From: Ceratopteris richardii
Lineage: Eukaryota; Streptophyta; Polypodiopsida; Polypodiales; Pteridaceae
Length of the DNA: 64,000 nt
Direction: 5' to 3'
Assembly: GCA_020310875.1 (NCBI GenBank)
Contig: CM035444.1
Location: 20,756,199-20,820,198 of the forward strand
The notes under the pieces are model-generated. The model ran no database searches. It was not told where the DNA came from and saw only the letters and a program-made list of their open reading frames with translations. The position numbers and the translations under genes are program-made. Shown in pieces: positions 10,273 through 20,940 of the stretch. The stretch's first letter is position 1; every line of letters starts with the position of its first letter.

Positions 10273-11830
10273 TTACTTCATGCGCTTAATGCATTTTATA
10301 GCTTCTGCCTGAGCTTTCGAGTGTATTCTCTTTTCTTCCTCCTTACACATCTTTGCCAATGCGAGTGATCTAAGCATATCCTCAATAAGAGGTTCCTGAT
10401 AAATCTTGACTCTACAGCCACTAATGTAATTAGGCATTATGTCTCCTTCTAGGGTGGCTAATTGTACTGCCCCACTTGTTGAGAGTCTGTTAATGATCAT
10501 TGGTCCATAACCTGGCTTTTCTAATTTTTGTGCATGTTGTTTCAATGTATATAATAGGACTAAATCTCCTTCTTTTAAGCCTTTGTCTTTCAGATGTGCA
10601 TCAAAATAGGCTTTCTGTCGTTTCTTTACTGCACATATGTTTGCTACTGCTTTCAACCTGGTTTCTCCTAATCGTTCCAAGTCCATTATTCTTGATGATA
10701 ATTCATGGCTGGTCCACTGATGTTGTTGTGCAACCTTAAGGGTGGGTATCAAGAAGTCCAAAGGAAGCACAACATTCTGACCAAAAACCATATGAAAGGG
10801 AGTTGCATTGAGTACGATCTTGTAGGCCACTCGATATGCCCAAAGAGCGTGATGTAACTGTTTGTCCCAATCTGAACATTTGTTGTTCACGAGTTTCATC
10901 AATACGTTACAAAGGATCTTATTAGTACTTTTTGCTTGACCATTGGCCTGAGGATGATATGGTGCGGATTTCTTGTGAATCACCATAAATTCCTGTAACA
11001 AATATTCAATGACTTGGTTTAGAAAGTGAGTTCCTCCATCGCCCACTAACTCTATAGGTAGTCCATATCTTGTAAAGACATTTTCAAATAAGAATTTTGC
11101 AGTCGTATGTGCATCATTCTTTTTTGTGGCCTTAGCCTCTACCCATTTGGTAAGATAATCTGTCGCAACTATGATGTATTCTACATGAGTACCTTTTGCA
11201 GGGGGTTAATGGGTCTTACAAAGTCTATACCCCACTTGGAGAATGCACATCCTCCCATGGGTTTCAATGGCATTTCATCTTTGCGAGTAGGAAACTGACT
11301 TCTTTGGCACACATCACATCTCTTAACATAGGCATGTGCATCCATGTGAAGAGTGGGCCACCATGATTCAGCAAATAGTATGGCTTTGATTATCCTATCA
11401 AGGCCAAAATGAACTCTTGCAATACCTTGGTGTGCAGTCTCTAGTACGCTCAAATAATTGCTCTCATGAACACATTGTCTTTGGTATCCGTCTCTTCCTC
11501 GTTTGTTACAATAGATTGTCACCAATAAGTGAATAGTTTTTAGCTTCCTAATCGAGTCTACGTTGTCGTGCTAAAGTCATTCCTTGAGGGAATGTTTTCG
11601 TCCTCATGTATGTCACTAAAGGTTCACTCCATTCTAGTGGGAGAGACATATGATATAACATGGCATAATCTATTAGTGGTCTTTCACAACAGACAGGGCA
11701 TTCTCTACACAACTTGTAGACATCTGCTTCCATAGAAGGCCAATATACTCCTAGTCTATGGAGAGTCTGCAATGTACGATGTTTTGAATGATCTTGATTT
11801 AATGCACCTACATGTGCCAATTGCAACCAA
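10273..11830 (-). pseudogene. GyA integrase
   Basis: Gypsy integrase in three open pieces. 11826-11548 has the zinc-binding start (HRTLQTLHRLGVYWP, then CRECPVC). 11525-11181 begins with a second set of zinc-binding-like codons, CDVCQRSQFP, and has GIDFVRP with the first catalytic Asp. 11046-10273 begins with the second Asp (GDGGTHFLN) and continues through HPQANGQAKSTNK to the C-terminal part (KEGDLVLLY, GPMIINRL). In the last piece the residue 35 after the second Asp is Lys39 (AAA, plus 10930-10932), where the family has the catalytic Glu. Together with two frame breaks this makes the enzyme dead. It ends at a TAA-class stop near 10273 with KCIKRMK. Confidence 0.88.
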
Positions 11831-11880
11831 TTTGCATGTTCTAATTTGTCTACACAACAAGCAAGAATCTTTTGATTATC

Positions 11881-12411
11881 CTATTTATATATACTTCCTA
11901 CTATTATTTGGTATCTTTGTGACTTGGTAATCTCTCCTTCTTTGATCCTTATCCTAGGATTCTTTGGTCCATATGTGAGAATAGGGACAATAGGATTAGC
12001 CCTTTTTGGTACTATCTCAAGGTTAAACAAATAGGCATCGGGTAGCTTGTCCGCTATTCCTTGAGGAGCTTCTCCTGTGGTTAATCTTGAGAGGTGGTCA
12101 GCTCTAAGGTGTGTCTTTCCCTTCCTGACTACTACTTCAAAATCGTACTCCATGAGTAATAGAAACCATCATATCAGTCGTCCTATGTTACAAGGCTTAT
12201 TGACTAAGTACAATAATGCTTGATGATCCGTGAAGAACTTGAACTTATTTGCCAATAAATAATGCCTGAATTTCTTTATCATGTAGATCATTCCTAATCC
12301 TTCTCAATTTGTAGTGGTGTAGTTTCCTTTTGCTGCATTCAACTGTCTACTTACATAAGCTATAGGGAGATCTATATTACCTTCATTCATGGGTTGTGCC
12401 AACACACATCC
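11881..12411 (-). pseudogene. GyA RNase H
   Basis: The RNase H domain of GyA pol, from the GyB insertion point leftward. Decayed NYTTTEREGLGM-like codons and LANKFKF...DHQALLYLVNKP lie at about 12320-12200. Then 12153-11881 is open with MEYDFEVVVRKGKTHLRADHLSRL, the C-terminal signature of Gypsy RNase H. The upstream RT portion continues at 25508 on the other side of GyB. Stops are present around 12170 and 12310. Confidence 0.85.
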
Positions 12412-12416
12412 TATGG
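12412..12416. repeat. Target-site duplication (left) of GyB
   Basis: TATGG, repeated at 25503-25507. Confidence 0.92.
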
Positions 12417-13303
12417 TGTGTACCTAAGTACCAACTTAGGTACTTGTGGAGAAAGAGACTATACCCCGATCCCCCTCAAGTGCATATAGTGGGATTCATG
12501 CTTTATTTATCAATCCGAGGAGTATCAAAACCTAGCCGAGTGTATGAAGACGTGCATTCAAATGACGGTCAATGCAAGTGAACTCTCAAAAAGTGCAAAT
12601 AAGTATAAATCTAATCCAAACAAGCTTCAGGAATCTGTGGGGATGTCGTGACATTTGGAGCAACACTCAATAGTAAATTGAGCTTTTCTCTCAGCTCCAA
12701 ACTCTGAATATAGAAATAGTGGGTTCATTGCGAAGCTCTCAAGAAGACGCATCCAATGGTGGTCTTTCACTTGATTCTGACGTCGTTGCTTCAAGTTATG
12801 AGCAAAATATTGATTCATAGGAATGACCTTCCTACACTTCAGCACTTCCTACACTTCGTACACACCTTACCAATAGCAAACATGCACTTTCATGGATAGA
12901 CAACACTCCCAAGCACTCTTTCCAAGCATCACACCTGTTACCAGCACACAAAGAAGAAGATACAGAGAAGAGAAGACACAAATTCGAAATTTTGTGCTTT
13001 TGATTCTCACAATGGCAAAAAGTCCCTACAAAGAGTCACAAATTGACTTATATACATGTGCCCTAAAAATGGTCCTTTCACACAAGAGACTGGCATTTTA
13101 TTAACTAAAAGGCTAATTTCCTACTAATTTACAAGGGTAAGATACAAATCCTTATGGGCATGCATCTAGAGGACTCCTCTAGTGCATTTACATAAGAAAA
13201 TATGTTACAAAATGGCTATAATACAAGAACAAAGTGTCCAAATCGGAAAAATTTTGGGGCCCCTCCTTTTCTCTACCTCTTTGCTCTTCTTAGCTCTGCA
13301 ACA
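12417..13303 (-). repeat. 3' LTR of GyB
   Basis: 887 bp, starting TGTGTACC and ending GCAACA on the plus strand. A TATATAAG box reads on the minus strand at plus 13047-13054. It differs from the right LTR by scattered substitutions and about 50 bp of extra sequence near 13080-13135. Confidence 0.92.
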
Positions 13304-13742
13304 CTCTCCCCCTCTTTGTCTCTGTCGTCCCTTGATAGGCTTTACTTCTTGTCTGCAGCTCGTTTACTTCTTTCCACCACTCGCAACCCGTGGAGATGGA
13401 CTACCTGAGATTTTTAGTCTAGCTCACCAATAACCTCTTTAAATCTGGGTTGTTGTGTTAAGTCAGGATGCCACGCATGCCACCAGTGGAAGGTATGAAG
13501 GTGTGGATCTTCAGCCTTCGATCTGGACCTTCCGAAGATCAAGAGGTTGAAGCACCTTCTTGGGGCTCTGGATCTGTCGGATGTCTTCTTGCACTTCTTC
13601 ATGGATACTTATTGGCCTTGATCCGCCCTTGTCGCTTGTGTATCTTCCCCTATTGTATGCCCCTGGGGGGCTCTGTGCAGAGATGGGTGTTGCATGCCCT
13701 TGCGGGACTTCCTGCAGAGATATGTCTTCAGGTATAATACCT
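13304..13742 (-). other. GyB 3' untranslated region and polypurine tract
   Basis: On the minus strand AAAGAGGGGGAGAG (plus 13304-13318) immediately precedes the 3' LTR and is the likely polypurine tract. The rest, up to the end of the C-terminal reading frame at 13743, has only short open frames. I see no further domain in it. Confidence 0.6.
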
Positions 13743-14906
13743 TTAGTGAAGCTTCTTTCTTGGTCTTCTTCTTTTCTTCTTTTTGTTGGACTCTCCCTCA
13801 ATACTGCCCCCCTCTTGAACTCTGTTGTCCCCGGTAGGCTTTGGAATTGGACGGGAGTATGTTTTGTAAACCTTTTGCTCTATCTCATTAAGCAGATTAG
13901 CTTCACGTATCAGTAGTTGCTTCCATTGTTCAGCTTTCATACCGTCATATGGTGGCTGTGTGTGGTCTGCGAAGAAGCTCAATTCATATGCCACCATTCT
14001 ATCATTCAGATTCGTTGACATTTTTAAGAAAATCTCGGAATCAATTTCAAAAAACCCGGTAAAAAATGCCTCCTCGAAGGTTTGCATATATGGGCTTGGT
14101 AAGAACATGAGCCTTGAATAATATGCCATGATTGTTGGGCGGCTGGGCATAACAGATAGATCAAAAATAAGGATATCTGTGCCCTGGTTAATACCAATGA
14201 AATTTAGAAATATGTATGCTTCGTGTTTGAATACTTTCAAAACTATAAGTATCATGCTGAGGATTTTATTAGTCATCTTGATAGTTAGATCAAGTATTAT
14301 AGCATATCGATGTAGCCAAAATTCAATGGTTTTCACCATGTAATCCTCAGTCGGTAAGTAATTGTGAGGTGGACTTGGAAGCAGAGGATAATTCAACCAG
14401 TGTTTATTGAGCACACCAATCTTTTGCATATCCAAAAATTTGTGTGCTTCTCTACGACATGGTGTTGGGCAAAAAGAAGGATTTACCTGTAATAAATATG
14501 GTGTTGCTTGCCAGTGCACCCGCAAAGTAGGATTTTTCTCCAAAAATTTCCTTCTCCATAATGGTTGTGCGGCTTCATGAGTGTAATTGAATGTATTGTC
14601 CTTGAACTGCAACTTCTCATCTGGATCCTTTTGTATGATCTTCTTTATATATTGTTGTGTTTTCTCTTTCAAGAGCCCATACAGAATATTGAAAGGCTTC
14701 ATTATTGTATCCAACTCTTTTCCTTTTATTTTGGCTTCTTTCATGACTTTGACAGCTTCATTTTCAAAATTTTCTGTCAATCGGGACACCAATAGTGCCC
14801 GTTCCTTCTGACCTATTTCTGCAGTATATGGCATGGGATGATCATCACATGTTCCATCATCTGCTCTTTTATTGGAGAATGATAGATCGGGAGAGATAGA
14901 GGACAT
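13743..14906 (-). CDS. GyB extra ORF, C-terminal 387-residue part, unknown function
   Basis: 387 codons from an ATG at 14906 (MSSISPDLSF). I do not recognise the family. The N-terminal third is charged and helical (RLTENFENEAVKVMKEAKI). A middle region is rich in aromatic and aliphatic residues (NYLPTEDYMVKTIEFWLHRY; KTIEFWLHRYAIILDL). The last 20 residues include a dense Lys/Arg tract (NKKKKRRRPRKK) that resembles a nuclear-localisation or nucleic-acid-binding tail. No signal peptide or clean membrane segment is seen. It shares its reading frame with the 17306 ORF and overlaps the coiled-coil ORF by 94 bp in another frame, so it is probably the C-terminus of one longer protein. It lies where Athila-type elements carry env-like ORFs, but I see no env feature. 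Confidence 0.6.
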   Translation of the reverse strand: MSSISPDLSFSNKRADDGTCDDHPMPYTAEIGQKERALLVSRLTENFENEAVKVMKEAKIKGKELDTIMKPFNILYGLLKEKTQQYIKKIIQKDPDEKLQFKDNTFNYTHEAAQPLWRRKFLEKNPTLRVHWQATPYLLQVNPSFCPTPCRREAHKFLDMQKIGVLNKHWLNYPLLPSPPHNYLPTEDYMVKTIEFWLHRYAIILDLTIKMTNKILSMILIVLKVFKHEAYIFLNFIGINQGTDILIFDLSVMPSRPTIMAYYSRLMFLPSPYMQTFEEAFFTGFFEIDSEIFLKMSTNLNDRMVAYELSFFADHTQPPYDGMKAEQWKQLLIREANLLNEIEQKVYKTYSRPIPKPTGDNRVQEGGSIEGESNKKKKRRRPRKKLH

Positions 14907-15986
14907 ACCTCTACCTCATTAGTAGGATTCTTTGGTTGTGGCTCTACTGGTGTCCCGATGTTTGCACTTTGTTCTATTTGAGCTTCTAGTTGTGCAAGAC
15001 GTTCAGTCTTTTCTTTAACTTCATGGAGGGCTATCTGGAGCGCGTCTTTAGCCGTGAGAAGTTCATTGTCGATCTCTGCTATTTGATCCACATTTTCATT
15101 GTAGCTCACCACAAGTTTGGCTTTGGCATTTTGCAGTTGTTTTTTGAGCTCATTGGTTTCGTTGATAAACCTGCGTTCCCATTCTTCTTTGAGAATCTGC
15201 TCTTGTCTCAGCAAATTGTCATATTTTGCTATTTTATCGTTCCATTCCTTTTGGTCAGTTGCTATTGTCTCTTGTTTTTCTATTGGTTGGTCATACAGTA
15301 ATGCCTTCATCAGTTCTTTATTCCTAGCGTAAGTTATCATTTTCCTCCATATATGATTTTAGTTGTGTTTCTAGCAGATTGCTTCTAGCCTTCATCCTCT
15401 CTTTGTCCGCTTCACTGTAGCTCCATCAGTTGCTCCTGGAGCTTGTGATTCTGCTCCATTAATGTAGTGCATTGTCCTTTGACTTTGATTATTTCCGTTC
15501 CTTTAGCTGAAACCACCTGTTGAACTTGTAAAGTTGTGTAGACAGTTGTTCACTCATCACTTGAAATTGATTCTTATCTCTCATGACCTTGTCGTAATCT
15601 GTGTCTATTTCCATCATTTGCTGCTGTGTATCCATGGCCGTTTGTATCATTTGTTTGACTATGGATTTTAGTTGAGTAACATCAACATTCAACCATGTTG
15701 TCGGAATGCTAGGTTCTTCACTTGTGTTAACATCTTTTCCTTGCACCACATGCAATGTCGTGTCATGGGGTTGCCTGATATGAAGTTGTATCTTTGGCTC
15801 AGCCCCCTTGCCTTTTGTCTTACCTTGGGGCGTGTCATCAAGAATCTCAATCACAATTTGTTCCATATTTTGTTGTAGACATCTTTCTTTTTCCATGCTT
15901 GTCGGTATTTCTTCTTTTATGGGTGGTACTGCATCTTTATGTGTGATTGAAGATTCTTTTATGCTGATTTGTGACTTTTCATTCAA
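14813..15986 (-). pseudogene. GyB extra ORF, coiled-coil middle part
   Basis: Two open stretches with frame changes between them. 15986-15489 is in the frame of the 17306 ORF; its first codon is TTG, so it is a continuation rather than a separate start. It has an acidic/Gln-rich linker, then VTQLKSIVKQMIQTAMDTQ and DKNQFQVMSEQLSTQLYKF. Between 15488 and 15341 helical codons such as LMEQNHKLQEQLMELQ appear in shifting frames. 15340-14813 is strongly heptad-like (WNDKIAKYDNLLRQEQIL, ELKKQLQNAKAKL, KEKTERLAQLEAQIEQ). A long coiled coil suggests oligomerisation. Two stops (near 16066 and 16021) and two frameshifts separate it from its neighbours. Confidence 0.6.
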
Positions 15987-16064
15987 TTGAATGAGGTGTG
16001 TTTGTTCAGTGGATGCTTCCTAGTTTGGTATGCGCAATTGTTGATTGTCTGGCGTGACTTCGAT

Positions 16065-17306
16065 CTAGTCTATCTCTATCCATTCCTCATTGTTTGTTTC
16101 TATTCTTATGTCAGTGTCCAAGGTGTCTTTCTCCTCACTAGATTCCTCATTAGAACTAGAATCCTCTAGTCCCAATTCTTTGTATCTAGCAGCTAATTCT
16201 GGAGCATGTTCTTTGTACTTTTGTTGCTGCCCTCGTCTTGCCTGTCTATATTGATGTCCTTGGACATTTAGGTTCATTTGACCCCACATATACGTATGTG
16301 TTTCTTCTAGAGCCACTGAGAGATCTCTTTTTGTGATGGGAGGTTGTGTCAGAAGGATCTTTGGTAACGTGTGTGTCTGCTTGGATTGTGGTGTTTCTTG
16401 TGCCGCTTCTTCTCGAGTGCGCTTAGTCCCTCGCATGGGTTTCTTGGAACTTGTTCCCACTTCTTCTATGGAAATGATTGTTTTCTTTTTCTTTGGAACA
16501 GTAGCCGACTTTACATATTTTGCCATCTCAGTGGAGTTTGGCATCAAACGTAGACATTCTTTCATCTCGAGAGCCTCATAGATTAGTAAAGACAATGCCG
16601 AACTTCCATTCAAAAACTTCTTCTGACTCCACTTCTTCTTAGCTTTGAATAGGTGGTCTTGAATATATGGAGTAAGATTTACTTTATTTCCAACTTGCCT
16701 CATCGCATGGGAAAGCAATTGAACTACAATTTTCTGAGGCGTTGTATATCTGTGCATACTGGGAAACCAAAAATGTTGATGCACTAATCGAACCGATTCT
16801 TCTATATCTGTCATGTTAATTTCTAGAAAGGTCTTCTTTTTTGTGTCATGACATTCATCTTTGACATTAGTGAGGCCATCCTGACTCCATCCAAAAGCTT
16901 TGTTGATCAGTTCATGGGTGAATCGAATTGTTTTCCATGCACCAATTTTATCGAGCATTTTCGCTTCTGGGATTGATGGCTTATCTACTGCAGACTGGAG
17001 TGTGTTCATAACTTGTGTGTCTCTCTGAAAATCTGGAAAATATATAGGAAGTCGCAGAAATGCATCAATTCCAGCTCTTGTCCAAACATCTATGATGCGC
17101 GGTAATCCATGTATTATAGTTTGGAAATCTTGTGACATAATTGGGAAGTAGTGATTCCTATCCATAATCTTAATGGTGGCCATGAAAAGTAGATCCGGCA
17201 CAGGTTGATCTTCAAGGAACCAATGACCTGTTGCTCTTGAGATCAATTCCAAGGGAAGTAGGAGGACTTCTTCCTCTTGTGTAGCCTCAGAATTTGAAGA
17301 TGCCAT
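16065..17306 (-). CDS. GyB extra ORF, N-terminal 413-residue part, unknown function
   Basis: 413 codons from an ATG at 17306 (MASSNSEATQEEEVLLLPLE). I cannot assign it to a family. Residues about 1-240 look like a compact, mostly helical domain (RAGIDAFLRLPIYFPDF, IGAWKTIRFTHELINKAFGW, VVQLLSHAMRQVGNKV, SSALSLLIYEALEMKECL). The overall pattern faintly resembles the putative plant transposon protein domain found in Athila-type elements, which is a guess to be tested. From about residue 265 it is low complexity with basic clusters (PKKKKT, RGTKRTREE) and an acidic C-terminus. It ends at TAG 16065-16067, and the same frame continues open beyond that and one more stop. It replaces the integrase position in GyB. 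Confidence 0.6.
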   Translation of the reverse strand: MASSNSEATQEEEVLLLPLELISRATGHWFLEDQPVPDLLFMATIKIMDRNHYFPIMSQDFQTIIHGLPRIIDVWTRAGIDAFLRLPIYFPDFQRDTQVMNTLQSAVDKPSIPEAKMLDKIGAWKTIRFTHELINKAFGWSQDGLTNVKDECHDTKKKTFLEINMTDIEESVRLVHQHFWFPSMHRYTTPQKIVVQLLSHAMRQVGNKVNLTPYIQDHLFKAKKKWSQKKFLNGSSALSLLIYEALEMKECLRLMPNSTEMAKYVKSATVPKKKKTIISIEEVGTSSKKPMRGTKRTREEAAQETPQSKQTHTLPKILLTQPPITKRDLSVALEETHTYMWGQMNLNVQGHQYRQARRGQQQKYKEHAPELAARYKELGLEDSSSNEESSEEKDTLDTDIRIETNNEEWIEID

Positions 17307-17600
17307 CTACACTCAATACATACCAGTAATCAGTGTAAAGCTAGTATTAAAAGCTATCCTTTACTTATCCTCCATAGATTTGGCAACTCTTTGAGTGATG
17401 TGAGTCGTCCCTTGCCCGTGGGTGTGAGAAAGGTAGTACCTGGGATTTTCTTCATACATACATATATTTGTTTCTATATTTTTTCTAAAAGAAAACAAAA
17501 GCGTTAGTACCTAGCCGAAGCTTTTATTGTATTGTTATTCATTTTCCTTGAGGTTATGGTACAAGTGCTCTCCTATTCCCTAAGAGGGAAATGTGCTTCA
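17307..17600 (-). promoter_or_regulatory. Spacer before the GyB extra ORF with splice-acceptor-like motifs
   Basis: About 290 bp with no open frame between the integrase stub and the ATG at 17306. On the minus strand TACTAAC is followed by GCTTTTGTTTTCTTTTAG (plus about 17485-17510), a textbook branch-site, polypyrimidine tract and AG. A second GTGTAG lies right before the ATG. This could produce a spliced downstream message, as proposed for extra ORFs of other plant retroelements. It is inference from motifs only. Confidence 0.35.
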
Positions 17601-18431
17601 CTATCCCGTAGAAGAAGAATTAGGTGTCGAATGCATGGCCTTGTAATGTGACCCTATTATGCATGCTTGGAACTTCTTGCAACTCAGGATGTGTGCAAAT
17701 TGAATTATCTGGTCGATGTATACAATTTGTTTTGCCTTTAGGCATCCAGATCTGATTTATTCTTTGGTGGCATGTGGCCAATATATGCCTAATCTCTTCA
17801 GTGTTTGCCATGTTCCATTCGCATTTAAATGAGTTTTCCATTGATTTACATGTGCTTTTTGAAGCCACATCTCTTGTTCCTCTTCCTCCACGCATCTCAT
17901 GAGTAACCCACTTGGGTCTTGGTGGTATGAGCTTCCAGCAATGATGTGGAGATTTTTAGTCTTCCATAACTCCTGACTTCTATTTGTAGTGATCCCATGT
18001 TTAGGTCCATATGTGAGGATAGGGATCAACTTTTCTGCCCATTGGGGGCATACTTCGAGTTTAAAAAGATAAGTATCTGGCAAATCATCTGGTACTCCTA
18101 TGGGGGGCTCTCCATGTGTCATTCTTGATAGATGATCTGCTCGGATATGCATATTTCCTTTCTTGACTACTACTTCAAAATCAAATTCCATTAGCAATAG
18201 AAACCATTGTACTAGTCGTCTTGTATTACAAGGCTTATTGACTAAGTATAGTAGCACTTGATGATCGTTTAAGAATTTGAATTTGTTTGCCAATAGGTAG
18301 TGTCGAAACTTCTTCACTGCATACACCATTCCTAAACCTTCTCGCTCCGTAGTGGTATAATTGTGTTCTGCTTGATTCAATTGCCTACTGGCATAGGCTA
18401 TGGGGTGGTCTAACTTTCCTATATCTGCTGG
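17601..18431 (-). pseudogene. GyB RNase H and truncated integrase start
   Basis: The open frame 18380-17757 carries the RNase H motifs NYTTTEREGLGMVYAVKKF, LANKFKFLNDHQVLLYL, and VVVKKGNMHIRADHLSRM. A spacer follows, then the start of the integrase zinc-binding region (THLNANGTWQTLKRLGIYWP). Past a stop at 17757, other frames keep traces of the second zinc-ligand pair (CKKFQAC) up to about 17600. The catalytic D,D-35-E core that should follow, about 150 codons or more, is completely absent. The frame is continuous with RT upstream apart from stops at 18432 and 19053. Confidence 0.88.
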
Positions 18432-19385
18432 CTACGCTAAGATGCATCCAATGGCAAACTTGGAAGCATCCATGTGAATATGAAATGGTTTGTTCCAATC
18501 AGGAACTCTAAGGATTGGTGTTGAACTCAAGTGACTCTTCAATTCGTTGAAGGCCTTTTCACATTCTTCTGTCCAAATAAACTGAGACAATAATGCATAC
18601 AGAGCCCTAGCAATTATGGCATACATGTGGATAAACCTACGGTAGTATCCACAATGTCCCATAAATGCTTGCACTTCTTTAGCCATCTTTGGTCTCGGCA
18701 AATCCATAATCACTTTGATTTTGGCAAAGATCTTTCTTAGTTTTGGGATATGTTCTGATCGTATAGCTGAATAGGTGCATAAATCGTCCACATATACCTC
18801 CATGCTCTTCCTTAAGAATTCCTTGAACACGTGACACATCAACCTTTGAAAAGTGGCTGGGGCATTAGTTAGAACAAAAGGCATAACCCCAAATGCGTAC
18901 ACTCCCCATTCAGTTGCAAAGGTTGTCTTATGTTGGTCCTCAGGAGCAATTGCTACCTGATTATATCCTAAAAAGCCATCCAGAAAACTATAGACTTCCT
19001 TTCTTGCAACCCTTTCCAAAAGATGATCGGTGATAGGTAATGGGTAACTATCTCATATGGTGGCGGCATTTACCTTTTTCGAATTAATGCATACCCTTAA
19101 CTTGCCATTCTTTTTCGGCACGACCACTAAAGGTGATACCCATTCCGTGTGTTCAATCTCATAAATGAAGTCTGCGTCCAACAACTTATCTATCTCCTCC
19201 TTAATTTTTACTGAGTAAACATCATTATATGTGTATGGTCTTTGTTTGGAAGGTTTGGCTTCTGACGTCATAGGGATTCTATGGGCACAAATAGAGGGAT
19301 CTACTCCTTTTAAATCCTTATATGTCCAAGCAAAGATGTCTCTATATTCTCTTATGAGTCTTATTAACTCTTGTTCTTCCTCCAA
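18432..19385 (-). pseudogene. GyB reverse transcriptase
   Basis: Gypsy RT in one frame with a single stop at 19053. Motifs: [90 protein letters not shown] and the catalytic EVYVDDLCTYS, followed by the conserved MGHCGYYRRFIH. Compared with GyA it lacks about 40 residues between LRKIFAKI and KVIMDLPRP (near 18720), an in-frame deletion between the catalytic palm and the thumb. It is otherwise well preserved. Confidence 0.9.
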
Positions 19386-20200
19386 AGAGACATCTTGTCC
19401 TATAAAGGTACATCACTCTTCTCCTTCCTCCAAAGTTAATACTATTTTCTTAGTCTCTTCTTTGTTGTCATATGCAATTCCTGGTTGTGCTTCCCGTTTT
19501 GGCGTTTGGATAGCAATTTTCCTCTCTTCTACCTCATATTTCTTGAAGTGGGTAGGCACTTCAAATTGATCTTGAGGCTTGTTTTCTCCTTCTTCATTTT
19601 CTTTATCTAGTCCAAGTTCTTCTCCCTCTGTCATTCCTTGATTCAACCCATTAGTTATGACACTTACTCTTTGATTTTCGCTTTTTGCCTCAATTTATTC
19701 ATGCTCCATTTCAATGCTCTCATAATCCTCCTTCCATTCTTTTTCAATTACCTCTCCTTCTTCGGCTTCTTGGAGAACAACTACATATAAACTTACATCG
19801 TATCCTTCCTTGTCAATGCATTCATTCATGGTTATTACCTCTTCGTTTACACATACATCAAGAGTAGCTAAAATCTCCATCCAACCATGAGGTTCGAATT
19901 CTTCATCTAGGAACATTTGGGGCATGTAAGCTGGATCCTGTACAGATCTAGCAACTCCCTGCTTTTGCTACCATCCTTTCTTCCTCCCTTTTTGCTGTCT
20001 GGCATATCCATAGACGAGTGTCTTCGTTCATCCAGGTTTGGTCACTCGAACCTATACTGTGAATCGATTGATCATCTTCCTCCTTATGAATCAGATTCCA
20101 TTGCAAGGGAGGAACATCTTGAAACGTATAGGTATGGATATTTATCCTTGTGGTTCTTTCGTGTTGTAAGTATACCGCGTCTTTTCCCCAATCTTGCACT
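19386..20200 (-). pseudogene. GyB protease-RT linker
   Basis: An acidic, weakly conserved polyprotein segment between protease and RT. 20199-19948 starts MQDWGKDAVYLQHERTTR and includes DVPPLQWNLIHKEEDDQSIHS. 19925-19413 includes EFEPHGWMEILATLDVCVNEE and many Glu-rich runs. GyA has the same arrangement (26695-27330: DVPPIQWNTIHKTQEDIESIHS, EFEPHGWVEILAMMDIEVNEE), which shows it is part of the element. It has one frameshift near 19940 and two stops. Its function is unknown. Confidence 0.8.
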
Positions 20201-20208
20201 ACCTTCAG

Positions 20209-20940
20209 CTATCTTATGACAGGTCTTCCAAGTATCATCTCATAATTGCTAGCCTTTTCAAATTGACAGATTGCTAAGGTGTGCTCGAATTCAACTCCAC
20301 AAGTAATAAAAGTTATTTTTTCCAATAATCCCAGGGGTCGTTCCGTGTGTCCATCTACCATTTGAATCTTCATCCGTGTTGGTGTTAAAGCTGGTTTTCC
20401 CCATTTTTCCCAAAATTCCTTGGTCGCAATCCCTACTCCTGCTCCAGAATCTAAGATGGCTTTAGTGGTGTAACCTCTGTAAGTGATAGGGAGGCATGTG
20501 TTTCCTTCATCCCCCTCATTGAAATCTCCAACCTGATCGATTGGGATTTTGATTGTGGTTGCTCCATCAGGCATCTCATTTTCATCTGACCTTGTCCCCA
20601 ATTGACTAGTTAGTTTCTCCTTCAATTGTGGTTTTACCTTCAAGAGTTCTTCCAATATCAGAGTACAAGGGATTTTTACTTTTTTAAGATGTTGTATAAT
20701 GTCCAATGTTTGAATCGATGGGTTCTGCTCTTTTCTTCTCACTGAGGGAATGCAATATAATTCAGAATTATGTTCGTATTCCCCCGTGTAATTTGGTAAA
20801 GCCTTCACACTGTCTTCATCTTTTTTGCTCTCGTCAAGTTGTAGTAATCCTTCTGAGTTTAACTCAGGTATTGATGCTTCAAATTCACCTTCTGCTTCTA
20901 ACTCCTCAAAGGGTGGTTCAATTCCTTCCGCTTTCTTCAA
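20209..20940 (-). pseudogene. GyB protease
   Basis: 243 codons. After an acidic N-terminal linker the retropepsin begins at about residue 150 with CLPITYRGYTTKAILDSGAG. Asp-Ser-Gly is the catalytic triad of the half-site. It is followed by MKIQMVDGHTERPLGLLEKI and ends with YEMILGRPVIR, the typical terminal motif. The domain looks intact, unlike GyA, where the DSG has become DSR. It is joined upstream to gag through a duplicated segment. Confidence 0.88.

Noticed and set aside
13743..14906. Retroviral-type envelope protein in GyB
   Set aside because: No signal peptide, cleavage site or clean transmembrane helix is visible, and the tail is basic and soluble in character. Position alone is not enough.
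15489..15986. Independent gene starting at 15986
   Set aside because: The first codon is TTG and the frame continues from the 17306 ORF across two stops, so it is part of that longer ORF.
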